The notes under the pieces were generated by a model, which ran no database searches, was not told the DNA's origin, and saw only the letters and a list, made by a program, of their open reading frames with translations. Positions 36,096 through 51,160 of a DNA stretch of 64,000 bases are shown piece after piece. Source of the stretch: Micropterix aruncella (Eukaryota; Arthropoda; Insecta; Lepidoptera; Micropterigidae); assembly GCA_944548615.1 (NCBI GenBank), contig OX155980.1, forward strand, positions 58,204,533-58,268,532, given 5' to 3'. The translations under genes and the position numbers were made by a program. The first letter of the stretch is position 1. Each line of letters begins with the position of its first letter.

Positions 36096-36332
36096 TCCTA
36101 CTAATATTATAAACGCGAAAGTTTTTATGTATGTATGGATGTTTGTTACTCTTTCACGCAAAAACTACTGAATGGATTTTGATGAAACTTTACAATAATA
36201 TAGCTTACACATCAGAATAACACATAGGCTATAATTTATAAAGATATAGCGTCAATTATCTAAAATATAACGATAACTGTCAAGTAAGTAGATAAAAAAT
36301 CTAAGAAATTGATATTCGAAATTTAAATTCTA
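36096..36332 (+). mobile_element. Helitron-type (Lep1-like) element, 5' part, first unit
   Basis: Begins TCCTACTAATATTATAAACG after an A, as non-autonomous lepidopteran Helitrons do, and continues GCGAAAGTTTTTATGTATG, AAAACTACTGAATGGATTTT and CATAGGCTATAATTTATAAA. It lacks the CTAG 3' terminus and is followed at once by a second unit. Confidence 0.7.
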
Positions 36333-36551
36333 TCCTACTAATATTATAAACGCGAAAGTTTGTATGTATACATGGATGTTTGTTACTGTTTCACGCAAAA
36401 ACTACTGAATGGATTTTGATGAAACTTTACAATAATATAGCTTACACATCAGAATAAGACATAGGCTATAATTTATAAGAATATATGGTTTTCTATCATC
36501 ATTATCACAATTTTCCATCACCACGTGGGTGAAACCGCTGGGCGCAGCTAG
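36333..36551 (+). mobile_element. Helitron-type (Lep1-like) element, complete short unit
   Basis: Starts TCCTACTAATATTATAAACG again at 36333 and ends ...CCACGTGGGTGAAACCGCTG, GGCGCAGCTAG followed by T (36548-36551 = CTAG). The 5' TC, the 3' CTRR and insertion next to T are the Helitron hallmarks. The two units are nearly identical over their shared 190 bp. Confidence 0.8.
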
Positions 36552-36618
36552 TAAACAATAAAATTAAAATTGCTGTCATACACTATTACTATACTCGTAA
36601 GTTATATGAAATTATGCT

Positions 36619-38289
<1,671 letters not shown>

Positions 38290-38690
38290 TTAGGACAGGT
38301 CTCTGCACATATATGCGGCCTAGATGGCCTTGTCGTTCGCCTCTTGTAGGTCCTGGTGTGTGATAGGGGTCGACGTTTACGGGCAGGATAGAAGGTGGTC
38401 TTCACCCATCAGCTTTCCACAGTCGCATATTCTATTCTCTGTGTAGCCCAATCGGACGAGATTGGCTCGGCATCAGCCTGTTGAGACTACGCCTATGGAG
38501 GATGGGACCATGGTGCTATCGATTTCTTTACGTCCACGCCAAGTGATGCGGTTAGAATATTGACTGCCTTGGAGCAGTTGCGTACGACTTAAGAATGACG
38601 TTCGCGATTTCAGTCGATTGTGGTGCGGTTTTTGCCCGTGAATGGGTGTTTTGTGTCGAATGTCACCTTTAGATCGTCTATCTATCATCT
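38290..38690 (-). pseudogene. Jockey-like LINE, RT C-terminus with CDCG zinc knuckle
   Basis: On the minus strand, across one shift, WRGRKEIDSTMVPSSIGVVS is followed by CRANLVRLGYTENRICDCGK then LMGEDHLLSCP and a stop, then DLQEANDKAI. That corresponds to the closing LNRLRTG...R-KANL-R-GY...CDCG...EHLL-CP...DL--A block of jockey/R1-type proteins. The CDCG-His-Cys knuckle is intact, but stops flank it. Confidence 0.65.
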
Positions 38691-41564
38691 GAACTGTTAC
38701 AATATTCGAAACGCTTGCATGGACTTGGTGCGGTCAGTTTGAGGAAAGTAGTGAGAGGGGATTTGTCTTCATGTCGCAGGTCACGTGGGCAAATGTGGTG
38801 GTATACTTGTATGTACATTGTATAACACTTAGTTACTAGTATCCTGAAATTGTATTAAAAGAACTTTTTAATAAGTTACATATATAATTTTGCATGTTCA
38901 AGTTTCGAAAAAATATCGAATGGTTACGCGGTAACGACGTGACGACAAGACACTCGTTAAGTTCGTATATTAATAAACCGTAAATTAAAATTGCATCGTC
39001 GCCGTCAAGAGGTTATCCGGGAAGAGTGTTTTATGACTCTACATAATTAGCGTCGCAATTTATTTACTCCCGTTCAATTAAAATCATCTCTAATTATAAC
39101 CTCTTTTGTCTCGTGATGTACGGCAATATAACAAGCAGTTTGTCTTGTCGTTTAACCTTGAGTGATCGGTGTTTCGTTCAAGGATTCTTCTAATATAGAA
39201 TAGATTGATAAAGTTTTCAAACACGACTCGGGAACTAAAGAAAAGCTGATTTATTTGGACAATATTTTTATGTAAAGTTATAAAAAACAAGTCAAGAGGG
39301 AGTATTTCCCTAAATATAGGGGGATGGGGCTTGACGGAGCACTGAAGGTCCAATAGTAAATAATTGTGACATTTCATACAACAAGTTATTTGTCATATTC
39401 ATGAATCCAGCGTTGGTTATTAGACTTTCACACAAATTCAATGTTCGTGTCAAAAACCATAAAACACTCTTTGCCCTATCTTACCCCACCGGTGAATCTA
39501 TTATATGAGCTAATTGCATCTTGCAATATTCTGAAATGGTTTTCTCATTTGCTCTTCCCGGTCAAGCTTCATTTTTCGCCTTTCGTTTGTAGTCGATAAA
39601 CCTTTCTGTAACAAAATTTGTCATAACACTAAGTATCAAAGTACGAGGCAATATGGACTACTCAAGTTGCCCCTTTGGCTAGTTTTACAAAACATTTTTT
39701 TTAAAAAGTGCTATGTTACGCTAAAAAGGATGTCCTCACTTTAAATCTTGATTAATTCTGCACGTATCAGAATCACAACTCGTCCGCGACAAATCTTTTA
39801 CAATGCTGAGTAGTAATTTTACATTCGTAATTTTATTACATTCGAAACTTTCTTGACGAATGTTCTGGAAATCACTTTTTTTACGAAACGCAGCTACACG
39901 TCCTCCTAGTTTGGTGCCATTGGCGGTGCTGGCTGAAATGGGCGTCTTATATGCGTCTCGAGTCTTTCATTATGGAAAATTAGTGGAATCCCTTTTGCCC
40001 CCCTTCCCACAATTGTCTCACCTTGAAATGAAATGAAATTTTCACCTTCCCCTACATCGGCCCGATTTCATAGAAACCAAATTAATATCATAAGATTCAG
40101 ATCTAATAACAGACAAACTTTTTCAGTTTGATGAGAATCGATGTTAGATCCCATACTCCTACTACTATTTCCCGATTTATAAGTTGGCCATTACCCCATC
40201 GATTTATGATCCCCTAGATGGGCCTTTCACGCTCGAAAATGACCCATTCAAAACCACTACTGATAGCCGGCCAGTAGTAGTTTAGTCGCAGTCGGCTGGC
40301 GGACAGCCGACCGTTTCCGGTGTGAGAGCTGCCGAGAAGAATATTGGCGCGCTATTCTCTAGCATAATGTTCAATTTATTGCGCTCTATGTCACATGATT
40401 TACGAGCAAAGGGTATCTGGAGCAAACTTATTTGTATCTGAGGGCCTATCTATCTAATAATATATCGATGCAATATACACGCTGCCTATGTCTGCCTACT
40501 TACTACAAGCTGCCTATGTCTCTCCCACTCTTTCCCATACATTTTTCACACGTCACAGTGGTAGGGACTCCCTTCTTTCTTAGCCATGCCGCCAAGCATT
40601 GGCCAACGTGTACGAGTGACCAGTAACGAGTGAGCATACGCCACAAGCAAGCTTTAATAAGATAAGACGCCACTGGCCAGCACCATTGGTTGTATAATAG
40701 AGAATTCGTATTGTATTGTTCATCGAAGTACACAAATAGACACTTAATAGAATGTAAAGCAAGAAAATCTAAGCGAAGAAGATACATTAAAAGACGAATA
40801 TGTAAGCAAACAACTTTCTTCCAAACGACGAGGAACAAAACGCGGCAATTGTGTCGCTACCTCCACTCAGTCGAGAAGCTCACTGCCGGTATACCTAGCA
40901 TATTTTTAGGCTACAATGAGCGTTTTCAATAAGAGTTTCGAGTTTATAAATAAATTTTATGATCGTTAATGACAGTGTTATTTTTCTAGTATAATTTAAT
41001 GAAAAATCCACTTCATTAGCTGGGCTTCCTTGAAATTATTCTGATTGATATTTAAACCATTCTTTATTAGTCTCTTTTTCAAACTTTTATATTTTATAAG
41101 TTCGGAGTAACGTCTGGCAGTTGTCGAAAAGTGGTTACGTTTTGAGTTCCGAGGTCGTTCCGGTATTCCTTTTTTTTCTACTCGCTCAATGTTGTTTAAA
41201 CCCATGTGTTTGTTGTAAAGTGTACTGATGTGTTCTTGAAATATGTCTAATTCCATCCATAGTGTCAGATGAACTGCATAATTTATTGCTAGACGAATTT
41301 ACTTACTTATTTATTCACGAAAACATAATTAACCCGACAGATAATTCCAAATCGTAAATTATTATTCTAGACAATGTTATACATATATCCCAATTATTAG
41401 CTAAATTTTCTTGTTGTTAATAGGTACTACTTTTTAAAGAACTTTTATACTACATACCTACTATATATTTACCTAATTCCTTGATTGCAGCTGCGTATTT
41501 TGCAGCTTTGCTAAATTCATGGACCAAATATCCAATTCTAGCTCAGCCGAACATAGTCCATTTA
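38691..41564. other. About 2.9 kb without recognisable genes
   Basis: Contains a GC-richer patch at 40255-40340 (GGCCAGTAGTAG..., CAGTCGGCTGGCGGACAGCC). Overlapping frames at 40432-40932 on both strands show no known motif. No transposon ends were identified. Confidence 0.3.
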
Positions 41565-42320
41565 GGCTAAGCGTACGCTGAGACGCAGACGACGCAGGTC
41601 CAGGAAGCGCAGGGCAGAGCAGGTGTTGTATTGTATGAACTTACTTAGAAGTGCGTACGCTGCGGCGCAGACATGTGCAACGCAGACATGTGTCTACCCT
41701 GCTCTGCGCCTCGTTGCAGTGCCGGCACAGATTTCTGCGCGACATATGCAGGGCGAAACGTGTTTTTAGATAGATTTCATAATTTGGCTGCAAAAATGAC
41801 GAAACATTTTATTGCAATAGTTCTTTGAGACCCTTGTTGTATGATACAAGTCATTTAATTTATTCAAAAAAGACATTTAAAGAGTTATTAATGGCGAGAT
41901 TTGCATCCATCCTTGTGAATTTATTCACTTATAATGTTGTGATAATAATCAAAGTGAGTTTTGTCTAACCGAAAGAAGTTCTTGAATTATTTGTCAGATA
42001 ACTCTCTCGAAAGCACGAATTCTCCATTAGTAGAGCGTTTTTTCAGATAATCACTTTCCATATAGTTCTTTTACGCTTTGACAAACTGTAAAGTATCAAC
42101 AACTCATTAATTGTATAATCAGACTGACTAAGCCATTTTACTAGTCAAGTCGAAAACTGTCTATTCTTTTTACTACCTAGAACGCGCATGAATGTATCTG
42201 TGTCATTTAGCTGCGTCGCAGGATACACTCGTGGCTTATGACTGCCTCAACTGCCCTGCCTGGAAAAATCTGTGTTATGCGGTCTTGCATCACCTGCGTC
42301 TCAGCATGTGCTTAACCTTA
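41562..42320. mobile_element. Harbinger-type MITE with TTA target duplication
   Basis: TTA (41562-41564) and TTA (42318-42320) flank a 753-bp element (41565-42317). Left end GGCTAAGCGTACGCTGAGAC(GCAG), right end in reverse complement GGTTAAGCACATGCTGAGAC(GCAG): 20 of 24 positions agree. A 3-bp TTA/TAA duplication with GG-starting ends fits PIF/Harbinger. Subterminal words recur internally (GCGTACGCTGCGGCGCAGAC at about 41653; CAGG-AGGGCAG near both ends). No transposase frame. Confidence 0.75.
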
Positions 42321-42839
42321 GGGTACGAAGCGTCCGCGCCATCAAGCAGTGATGAATGATGTTAGTTCTACCTAGAGGTAACGCGACCAATACAAAACCA
42401 ATAAATACGTCCTAGCCGGCTGTAACTGGCGGGTACAAATAGACCGATTCTTCTAATGATGGTCGGATTATATATCTGGCAGATTATATCTCTGGCAGAT
42501 TACCAGCCAATCTCTATATACGCTTAGTGAGTTGTACCCAACCATCTCTATAATATATACCGTTGGCTACAGGAAAGGATAATATCCAAACTATAGTAAA
42601 GTACAGTATTGCTGAACTGCATTAATTTCCTCAACTAGGATGTAGATGTGATGTATGTATTTCAACCGTAAGTCAAAACTCACTCTTAGGTCCATTGTTT
42701 GATTCACATAAATTTTGCTGTACGCGAGTAAAGCTCAAGTGCAGTGCCAGCACGTGAGGAATGAAACAGCAGAACGAGGGTGCCGTTGAAATATAGTTTT
42801 TAATCGAAATGGTAAAAAAAGCAGGTTATGAGCTCTCGG
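42321..42839. other. Non-coding stretch, nothing recognised
   Basis: Contains a local duplication TCTGGCAGATTATATCTCTGGCAGATTA (TCTGGCAGATTA twice, about 42474-42502). No gene seen. Confidence 0.35.
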
Positions 42840-43085
42840 TCTAACGCGGTTTGAAGACGGAAGCGGAGCGCGTCTCCGAATAACAGTTATTACAATAACT
42901 GGGAAACTTTACAATACGCAGGAGGACCAATTCGGCAGCGAGCGTCGGGAAAAGTTTTCCCTTTTTTCCCGCAGGCACCCGGGAATGGACCCATGCTCCG
43001 TAGAGGTTTTCCCTGTTCGTGGGACATAATGAAATAAGTTCCTCGCGCCGCAACTTTGTTTATTTCAGCTTAAAGCGCGTGTAAA
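42840..43085. promoter_or_regulatory. Candidate conserved non-coding block
   Basis: GC-richer sequence including GAATAACAGTTATTACAATA, TTTTCCCTTTTTTCCCGC, a CACCCGGGAATGG word and TTTGTTTATTTCAGC (forkhead-like TGTTTATTT). The minus frame of 70 codons has no recognised motif. It ends about 100 bp before the largest TA array. Confidence 0.2.
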
Positions 43086-43190
43086 TAACAATTTGCCATT
43101 ACTCCTATGCTGTACGAGAAATTGGGGGAAAACTGTTAGCAGTATATACCTCCTTCTGTCTGTTGAATGGACTAACGTATATCGTTTCTA

Positions 43191-43865
<675 letters not shown>

Positions 43866-44159
43866 TGTTCAAAATACCTTCTTATGTTACTTGTATAGTT
43901 TTCTTGTATAGTTTCAAGCACAGAGTTACCCCTTGAAACGAATGTCGGCCTATCGGTTACAGACTGCACAATGTAAAATCTGAGAAAACAAGCGTTAAAC
44001 GCGATATCTATAAAGTTTATTTGTCTATTATCAGCATTTCAAGTTTAATTAATATCCAGATACGCCATTCCATTGATACAATTATCAGTACATTAATTTA
44101 ACATGCGTATATATTAATAGACATGCATCGATCATGACAGTAAAGTGCTGAGCCGTACC

Positions 44160-44360
44160 GTTTAAGCGCGACGCGCGGACGATGCCGCTTGACAACATGA
44201 TAGACGACACTATTGATTAATTATTAATTCCGATCTGTCAATCATTCAGCGGCATGATGTTCGATTGGCCAAAATCGCCAGCAATATACACGTAGATGCG
44301 AAATGGAAATGATTTGATTGAAAGCTGTCACGTATTCGTTATCCGTTTTTAGTCCGAGAG
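44160..44360. promoter_or_regulatory. Homeodomain/TALE-type motif cluster, candidate enhancer
   Basis: TTGATTAATTATTAATT (44213-44229) is followed within 10 bp by CTGTCAATCATTC (TGTCAATCA, a PBC/TALE-type word) and CGATTGGCC (CCAAT box on the minus strand); GATTTGATTGAAAGCTGTCA follows at about 44311. The block has higher GC than its neighbours. The role is inferred from motif density. Confidence 0.3.
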
Positions 44361-44729
44361 TTCGCTATTTTGAAATGTAGTTAAATTTAAACCTGCTATT
44401 GATATGAACCGGTATTATCCGAGCGTCTGTCCAGGATCCGTCGAGTTATCGCGAGCTAAACAGCGCAAAATTAACAGCATATTTTTCCTACGCGTCCAGC
44501 GTACATAGACCAGGTCTTCTTGCAGTAAACAATCGGTCTAACCTGCAAATAATCTAAATAATCAGTGGTTAAATGAACGCCGAAGTGACTGGGCGTCAAG
44601 AGTAGTATCTCTCGTTTTTAGGGACGTATTTTATGCTTGATATTATTCATATACGTTAGATCTAACAATAGAACTGGCAGGAAGCTAGTCCGGCCCACAA
44701 GCATAGTTAGATTTTTATAAATAAATAAC
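44361..44729. other. Non-coding stretch, nothing recognised
   Basis: No frame or repeat end could be supported. Confidence 0.3.
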
Positions 44730-45150
44730 CTAGGCAAAATCTCTCATGTATAATTTTTGCATTGGCATGGGTGAATCACAGTATGTCACAGGCCTATCTG
44801 TTTCGATCATACGTCGCACAGCATTGGTGTTTTTTTGTGGACCGCGTTTGAATTCTGCAAAGCAGTTACAAATTGTCGACTTGCTTGGTGCTTCATCGCC
44901 AAAAGCAGGTTGAAGTCGAGCGAAGATCTGCTGAGGCGTCAAATTGCACTTAAAATCGTATAGCGAAAATTTCACGATTTATTAGTCCATCGATTTTGAC
45001 ACTAAATCCATCGACACATAATGAAAAAAAAACAAATGACAGATAGATGAAACAAACTTTCTTCTACAGCCATTCCATTTTCAAATGTTGAAATTATTTT
45101 TTTTAATTGTTTATCTAAGTGGCCAGTTTCTCAAACTTTCAGTGTGACCT
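44730..45150 (-). pseudogene. Mariner-family transposase N-terminus, frameshifted and internally deleted
   Basis: On the minus strand, DGLINREIF (one phase) continues after a frameshift as YDFKCNLTPQQIFARLQPAF then GDEAPSKSTICNCFAEFKRG, the helix-turn-helix of mariner transposases. Directly after FKRG comes PQKNTNAVRRMIETDRPVTY, which belongs some 15-20 residues further on, so the second HTH hinge is deleted in frame. The catalytic domain is absent. Upstream on the same strand, AGGTCACACTGAAAGTTTGA (about 45132-45151) may be the 5' terminal repeat. It is a different copy and a different family from the one at 25.8 kb. Confidence 0.75.
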
Positions 45151-45377
45151 ATGTATAAACTGAGTCGGATGATGCATTTGTCGAATAAAATCCTGCTACG
45201 CCTGACGCTCCTATGCCTTTTCGCTGCCACCACGAATGACTACGCGTTTCGACAATGAAAAGAGCGACTATCGATTACTACTTAGTTAGCACACCAGATT
45301 AGAAGCACGACATTTGGGTCAATTTGGGCACTCGAGCTCATATTGATTTTTCAATAATCTGTTGCAACAATAACCCC

Positions 45378-45714
45378 TTAATGGCAGCGGGGTCGCTTTA
45401 AAATTCCTCGGCAAACAATGCATGTATTACCGAACCCCTTTTGTGTGTTTTGAAAAGTGTATAGTGCGCGGGGGGAGTCTTGTGTGGGCGCGCCCGCTTT
45501 GTATCGGACGCGTGCCGAGTATCGGGTGTCGCGCCAGGTGAAGCGATTTCGTTTGTACTCGTTCGGTCGCGGCTTTGTCTCAAGCCATTCGGTGCTTCGG
45601 TCTTCCAGGTGCAAGCACCGTCGTTTTGCAAAAGAGTTGAGGATAATTCCACATTGCAAGATTTTTCGATTCATCATCATCACGTTGTTTTACAATACCC
45701 AATTTGATGTATAA
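45378..45714. promoter_or_regulatory. CpG-rich block, possible untranslated exon or promoter
   Basis: GC-rich sequence (GTGGGCGCGCCCGCTTTG, TCGGACGCGTGCCGAG) is open on two plus phases (85 and 75 codons) and two minus phases. It holds CTTCCAGGTGCAAG, which could serve as a splice-site-like word. No protein family is recognised. The function is unknown. Confidence 0.2.
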
Positions 45715-48700
45715 TGTTAGTAAATTAACCAATAAGTAATATAAATAATAGTATCTGGCAAGCAGGTACAAGTATGTAGGTAGTTGTCGTGAAAAAAAAG
45801 AGATAAAGACAGAAAATATTTACAAAAATATAGTGGCAGCATCCTCGACTATCAGGCGATGTTACTCTTTGCCATTAAAATAATAAAAATAAGAAACGGA
45901 ATCCTGATAACCAACCAGGCTTTCTTGGATTTTTCGAAACCATACAAATCTCCAACAAGAAATAAACCTCTTAAATCTATAACGCACGAGCGACGCAAAC
46001 AGCTGCTTAGTTCTGGGCGGATATATAATATACAGGTTATAGAAAATGCAGAATTATATTTTGATTGAATGAATGAATATTTTGAAGAATGGCTATTTTC
46101 ACTGTTTATGTAATCTGATTCTCTGCAACAATTCACGATTATTTTTATTTATTTTATTCAGTTATAATACTGAACTCAATAGATTTTCCATTTGTCTTTA
46201 AAATAGATAAGGCACCCAAACTAGTATCATGCAAAAAGCTTATAATAAGTACCTGTTGCTTACCGTAGCTAGTATATTAATACGTATAATATATTGTGAC
46301 AAGTCCAAGAACGCGAAGTCCGTTAGCGTCCACGTCTCACTGCTGTATGTCATCACTATGTCATAGTGTATGTCATGGTGACGACTATATATCATTTATT
46401 TTTATTACAAATTATATTACTTATTTTTATTACAAATCAGTTGCATATTTCTACTCCTACATATATTTATGTGAGAGAATCTTTTATTTTTATAGTAGGT
46501 AGTTATATTTCTAGATACATTATTGCTATTAATTTTCCTCCTCATACGTATCACACAACTTGTATTATGTACCTGCTCGAAGCATATTTTTCGATGTTAA
46601 ACCAGATTACGAGTTTTTTCCCTACAAAGTATCAGTTTCGTTTGAAAAATACATATTTTTATCTGGTGCTTATCATTTCCCTAATACGAGCTCAGTTACG
46701 TATGAAGAGATACGGCTTATCAATAGGTAAGCCGTCTGATAGCGACAAACTATGAGATCGACTTAAGAATCGGCCGAAATATGTCTCTGTGGGTTATTTA
46801 AATATTATAAATATTGCATGTATACTAAGAACAGGCGTGTAGGAGTAAACGCGAGTGTGGTAAATTTCGATATATTATCGATGGCGGTCAAGCCTTTCAT
46901 CACATTATATGTACTGGGTTACATTTGTCACATTGATAATAAAATGTTAAATATATGGAAATAGGTACGTTAAAAAACCGAGCTCTACGCAGTGTTGTCA
47001 GATGTCCGGCTTTAGACCGGACAGTCCGGTTTTCAGGTTAACGAACATAGGGTTGCCCGGTTTTAGCAATATTTGTATTTTATTAGCTATAAAGCAGGAT
47101 TAACTGAGGACAAGGCGACAGAATAAAATAAATAAGATTCGGCTTGAATTTGGTCTGCATCCGTCATTGATAGATAATAATGTAATTGCATATATTATAA
47201 TAACCATACTGCTTATTTTATAATGACTTAAAAGAGATCTCTGAGCTAGGTTTAAAAATAACACTATTGAAAATGTAGGCTCTCTTCTATGGAGAAATGA
47301 TGTACAACCAATAAATAATTGGCCTGAGTAACGAAACCGTTTAAATGTGGACACCGTATGAAGTGACCTATGCATATTTAATATACCATATTCCTGTACG
47401 GAATTAAAGGAAGAAATAATAGAAAAATATCAAAAATATGTCAGAATTCTAAATATAGGAAGAAAAACAATTGTTGATTTTGTCTTCATCGCTTTCTCCC
47501 GTGGACACCCTCCCCCTTCCGTCACAAACACTGCCCTGCTTTTCAGATTCATCTGGCAACCCTTCTATATTTTGAAATATTAGGAATCTAAAAAATAAAG
47601 ATAAAAACTCGTACTAGGATTGAATTTTAAAAAATCATAAGCAATACTGAAATAGCATAGTTGGTTCACTGTCCCTTTGGCAAATAAGCTAAAATTAAAT
47701 ATTGACGCAATCAAATATTACTGGGATACGCATTACGCATCACTGGGATAAAAATTAAATGTTTCGATGTAGTTTTGTGGCCTGCTCCTTCCGTTGTCTT
47801 TATTCGCGAGATTTGTCTGACCATATCAAGGTACATTATTGTTATCAAGGTTATATTAACCTACCTGATTTATTTAAGTAATTCCAAATTAAATATTATA
47901 TTTTAGAACTTTTTTTACGATATTCATACCCAAAAAATTAATAAAGCATGAAAGTTATATTAAGACCTTGGTTAGATTAGATGGTACCACATCGAGTACC
48001 GATCTATCGTTAAATATACCACGGGAAAATTATATGCCTAGGATAGGGACTGCTATACTGAAATAAGGGATCGGTATACTGGAATAAGTGACACAGATAT
48101 ATTTTTTTGTAAATCGAGCTTTTGTGACCAAACGCTTCTAAAAATTCACATTCTGCAAAATAAAAAATGCTTCTGGGGCAGTTAGGTCCATTAGGTTATG
48201 GTTTGCTGTAAGATATTGCTTCAACGCAATACCACACTGATTGGTTTTAAAAAATATATAATTTTTTAAATTTCGATTACTCGGTTAATTTATCCTTCTC
48301 TTTTAAAACAGTGATATGTACTGTAATTCCATTTTCGATTATTATTTAGTTTTTGTCTATATAACGCTTTTTTATTATGTTACTCAAGTAATATCATGGA
48401 TTTTTATTTTTGTCATATAAGGCAAAAAAATAATAAAGCTGAACCATCATAATATAATTTATTATGGAAAATATCAGATTAACTTTAACTATCAAGAATT
48501 TTATATATTGGAATTGGTCACTTATTCCAGCATCCCAAGATGAAATCGACTATTCATGAAATATGTATATCATGAAAGTTGGCTAACAACTTTAAGGAAG
48601 CGAAATTAATCGAATTGAGGAAGCGAAATTGTTGGCAATCGAGCCTGATTGGCAACAACTTTAATGCTACTGTATAAGCATAGATAACTACATAACTTAC

Positions 48701-50222
48701 AATGGGATCTAAAAAACGCGCGAGCTGTAAAACGCGCAAGATTATACTGTATTGCATCTAATTCGTCCGAGGAATCATCCGGTGAGTCGACGTTGTTTGT
48801 AGAGTGCTTTACGCTCTTTTATAGGTGTTTGTTCATTTAGGTAGGAGGCAATGATAGCGATGACAAATACCATACAACTTCTGCTTAAAAACATGCACAA
48901 CATCCCGACCTGCGTTGGAATCGTGAGTATCTACCTATACTCGTTTTTACGCGGAAAGATACAGCATGTTGTGGTATTTGTGTAAATATTTTTTTATTTA
49001 TGAACACAAGCGTTGCAAACAAGGAAACGGTCTGTCGGAATATATTTATGACTACCGTTGGAACGATGATATACAATTTGAAAAATAAGTCCCACACCTA
49101 ATTGAGAGAAATGATAAGCGCTTATTAATTGAAGAATAAGCGTAACGACAACTGAGGAAAGGCGAGAAAAGGAACGAAAGTAAGTGACAATAAGAAACGA
49201 ACATCTTCGCGAAAGACACAATAACCGGAAAACAACCGATTAAGTAGACCACACGTAAAACAGCGGTGATGTTGCTCAAAAAATACTATTTTTTAGATAA
49301 ATTAAATTAAATTTATTTCAGAAAATCAAAACTCAGAAACATATATCTAAAAAATTAGATGAATTGGTCATGTGCACTTATTAAATAATTTATTAAATTT
49401 ACAGTACGCTGCCGGCGCATCAGATGCTAATTCCGAAACAGCCTGTGAATTGTGGCGTCATATATAACGGCTTATTTGGATCTTTAGTATGGTGTTTATG
49501 AGTACCAGTTTTATCCTATCCACTATTAAAGGATTACGGATCAACCACTATTATATTGCTCCATCGCTCTGACATTTCACGCATCGCTCGATATGCAGAT
49601 AAGTGCCAGGTTGCGGCTAAACATATGAAAAACTATACGCCGATAAATTCATGTGTTTAATCTTCTTCTTCTTTAATTTCCTCTTTTACAGAAAGTTGAA
49701 CACTTTTATTATTTTAGTTATAGTATGTGAATTTCCTAGTTAGTTATGTGGCAACACCGACACATCAGTTTAGATAATCTAAATAAACAGTATAATTACA
49801 AATGTTTCAACTGTAAATATTATACAAATAGGTATAGAAGCTTTATTGTATTTTTATTTATTGGCAATATGAAGTGATTTCCCCGGCTTGTAAACATCGT
49901 AGATTCGGGACTACTGTAGAGGCGAGAAATTGAGGCGTGGGCTCAAATCTCCTTTATATTTTATTTCTATTGCGGTTTGAAAATATTATTTTTTGAACGC
50001 AACCGCATGGCTATTCGCCGTAAGTATTAACGTCTTCCACAATTTGGAAACGGCCCACAATTTCGAGCCACAAAGCAGCACGGACAAAATCCAAAATAAT
50101 AACATTCGCGTTGCGACCACAGCAAAGCGTTTTCATTAAACATAACACAAGCACAAAATTTTATTAACGATTAGAGAGTGATAACGATTATAGGGGAGAT
50201 ATGCATAATCGTTGTTTCTGGA
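45715..50222. other. About 4.5 kb without recognisable genes
   Basis: AT-rich sequence with scattered short frames (for example 46366-46755, 129 codons, Ile/Tyr-rich) that show no family motif. The words GTTGTCAGATG (about 46996) and CATCTGGCAACCCT (about 47550) could be distant hAT-like ends but lack a target duplication. Confidence 0.3.
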
Positions 50223-51160
50223 TTAGGGTCTTTTTGAGTGCCACAAATATTGTATGGCTTCGAGTTTGGCGTATCGGGCCGATTCGCGGAAATCCGGAAA
50301 ATTGCACTCGAGATAATGAATAGATTTTTTATGTAGAGCGAATGTATTGCAGCTATGTCTATTGCAGCTGTAAATACATATTTTTACGCATCGGGTAATT
50401 AAGGGAAATACGGAAAAGCGGATGAGACGGACCATCGCAAATTCTCCTAAACCACAAATATTTTCTTAAAACTGGCAACACTAACGTGTTTCTATCAAAC
50501 CAGTTGCAAAGTGTGCGAAACAAGAAGGCCGTATTTTCATTTGTTTTTTTATAAAAACCGCTGGTTTCATGAAGGTTTCATGTACTAAATACCATAATGA
50601 ACTAAATGTCGAAGTGGGTCAAAATTGTATTACAAAAATAGTTTTTTTTAACGGACTGACAAAGGGAATGACTGACTGACAGACTGACCTACATACATAC
50701 TGAGACATATTTGATATTGAATAAAATTTTGTAAAAATAGTCCTTACCGAGTTGTAGGCTCTGAAGGTGTAAGTAAAATCTGGCGAGGCAATATTTGGTC
50801 TGTTCCTGCTGAAAAAAATACCTTTATTGATGCGATGGCAAATTATTCCTCATGTAGTTCATTAGACACGAACTACATATTATGCTTATTTGATTCATCT
50901 ACACCCATAATTACTTTAATTCTAGGTAGCTGGCTACAACTCCAGAGTTTAATGTCAATGGCGGACTATTATTCGTGGAGGTTTCGAAGGGCGCAAATCC
51001 GAAATTAAGAAATGGTATACAGCCGGCTCGCCGCTATACCGAATTAGACTTTTTAATTAGGACACTTTGACACGCTACGTGGCAGTAAATCCGAAGCGGG
51101 TGAGCACGCACGCACCGTGGCATAGCCCGCTACAACAGACACAAGCCATACAAAGCGAGT
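50223..51160. promoter_or_regulatory. Non-coding, with candidate regulatory patches at 50270-50440 and 50990-51160
   Basis: The first patch has CGATTCGCGGAAATCCGG and GAGATAATGAATAG; the second has GACTTTTTAATTAGGACA followed by CTTTGACACGCTACG (homeodomain and TCF-type words) and a CpG-rich end. Between them, GACTGACTGACAGACTGAC (about 50670-50690) is a short tetranucleotide repeat. Confidence 0.2.

Noticed and set aside
46991..47565. hAT-like element with CAGTGTTGTCAGATG and CATCTGGCAACCCT ends
   Set aside because: Only about 11 bp agree between ends, the outermost bases disagree, and no 8-bp target duplication is visible.
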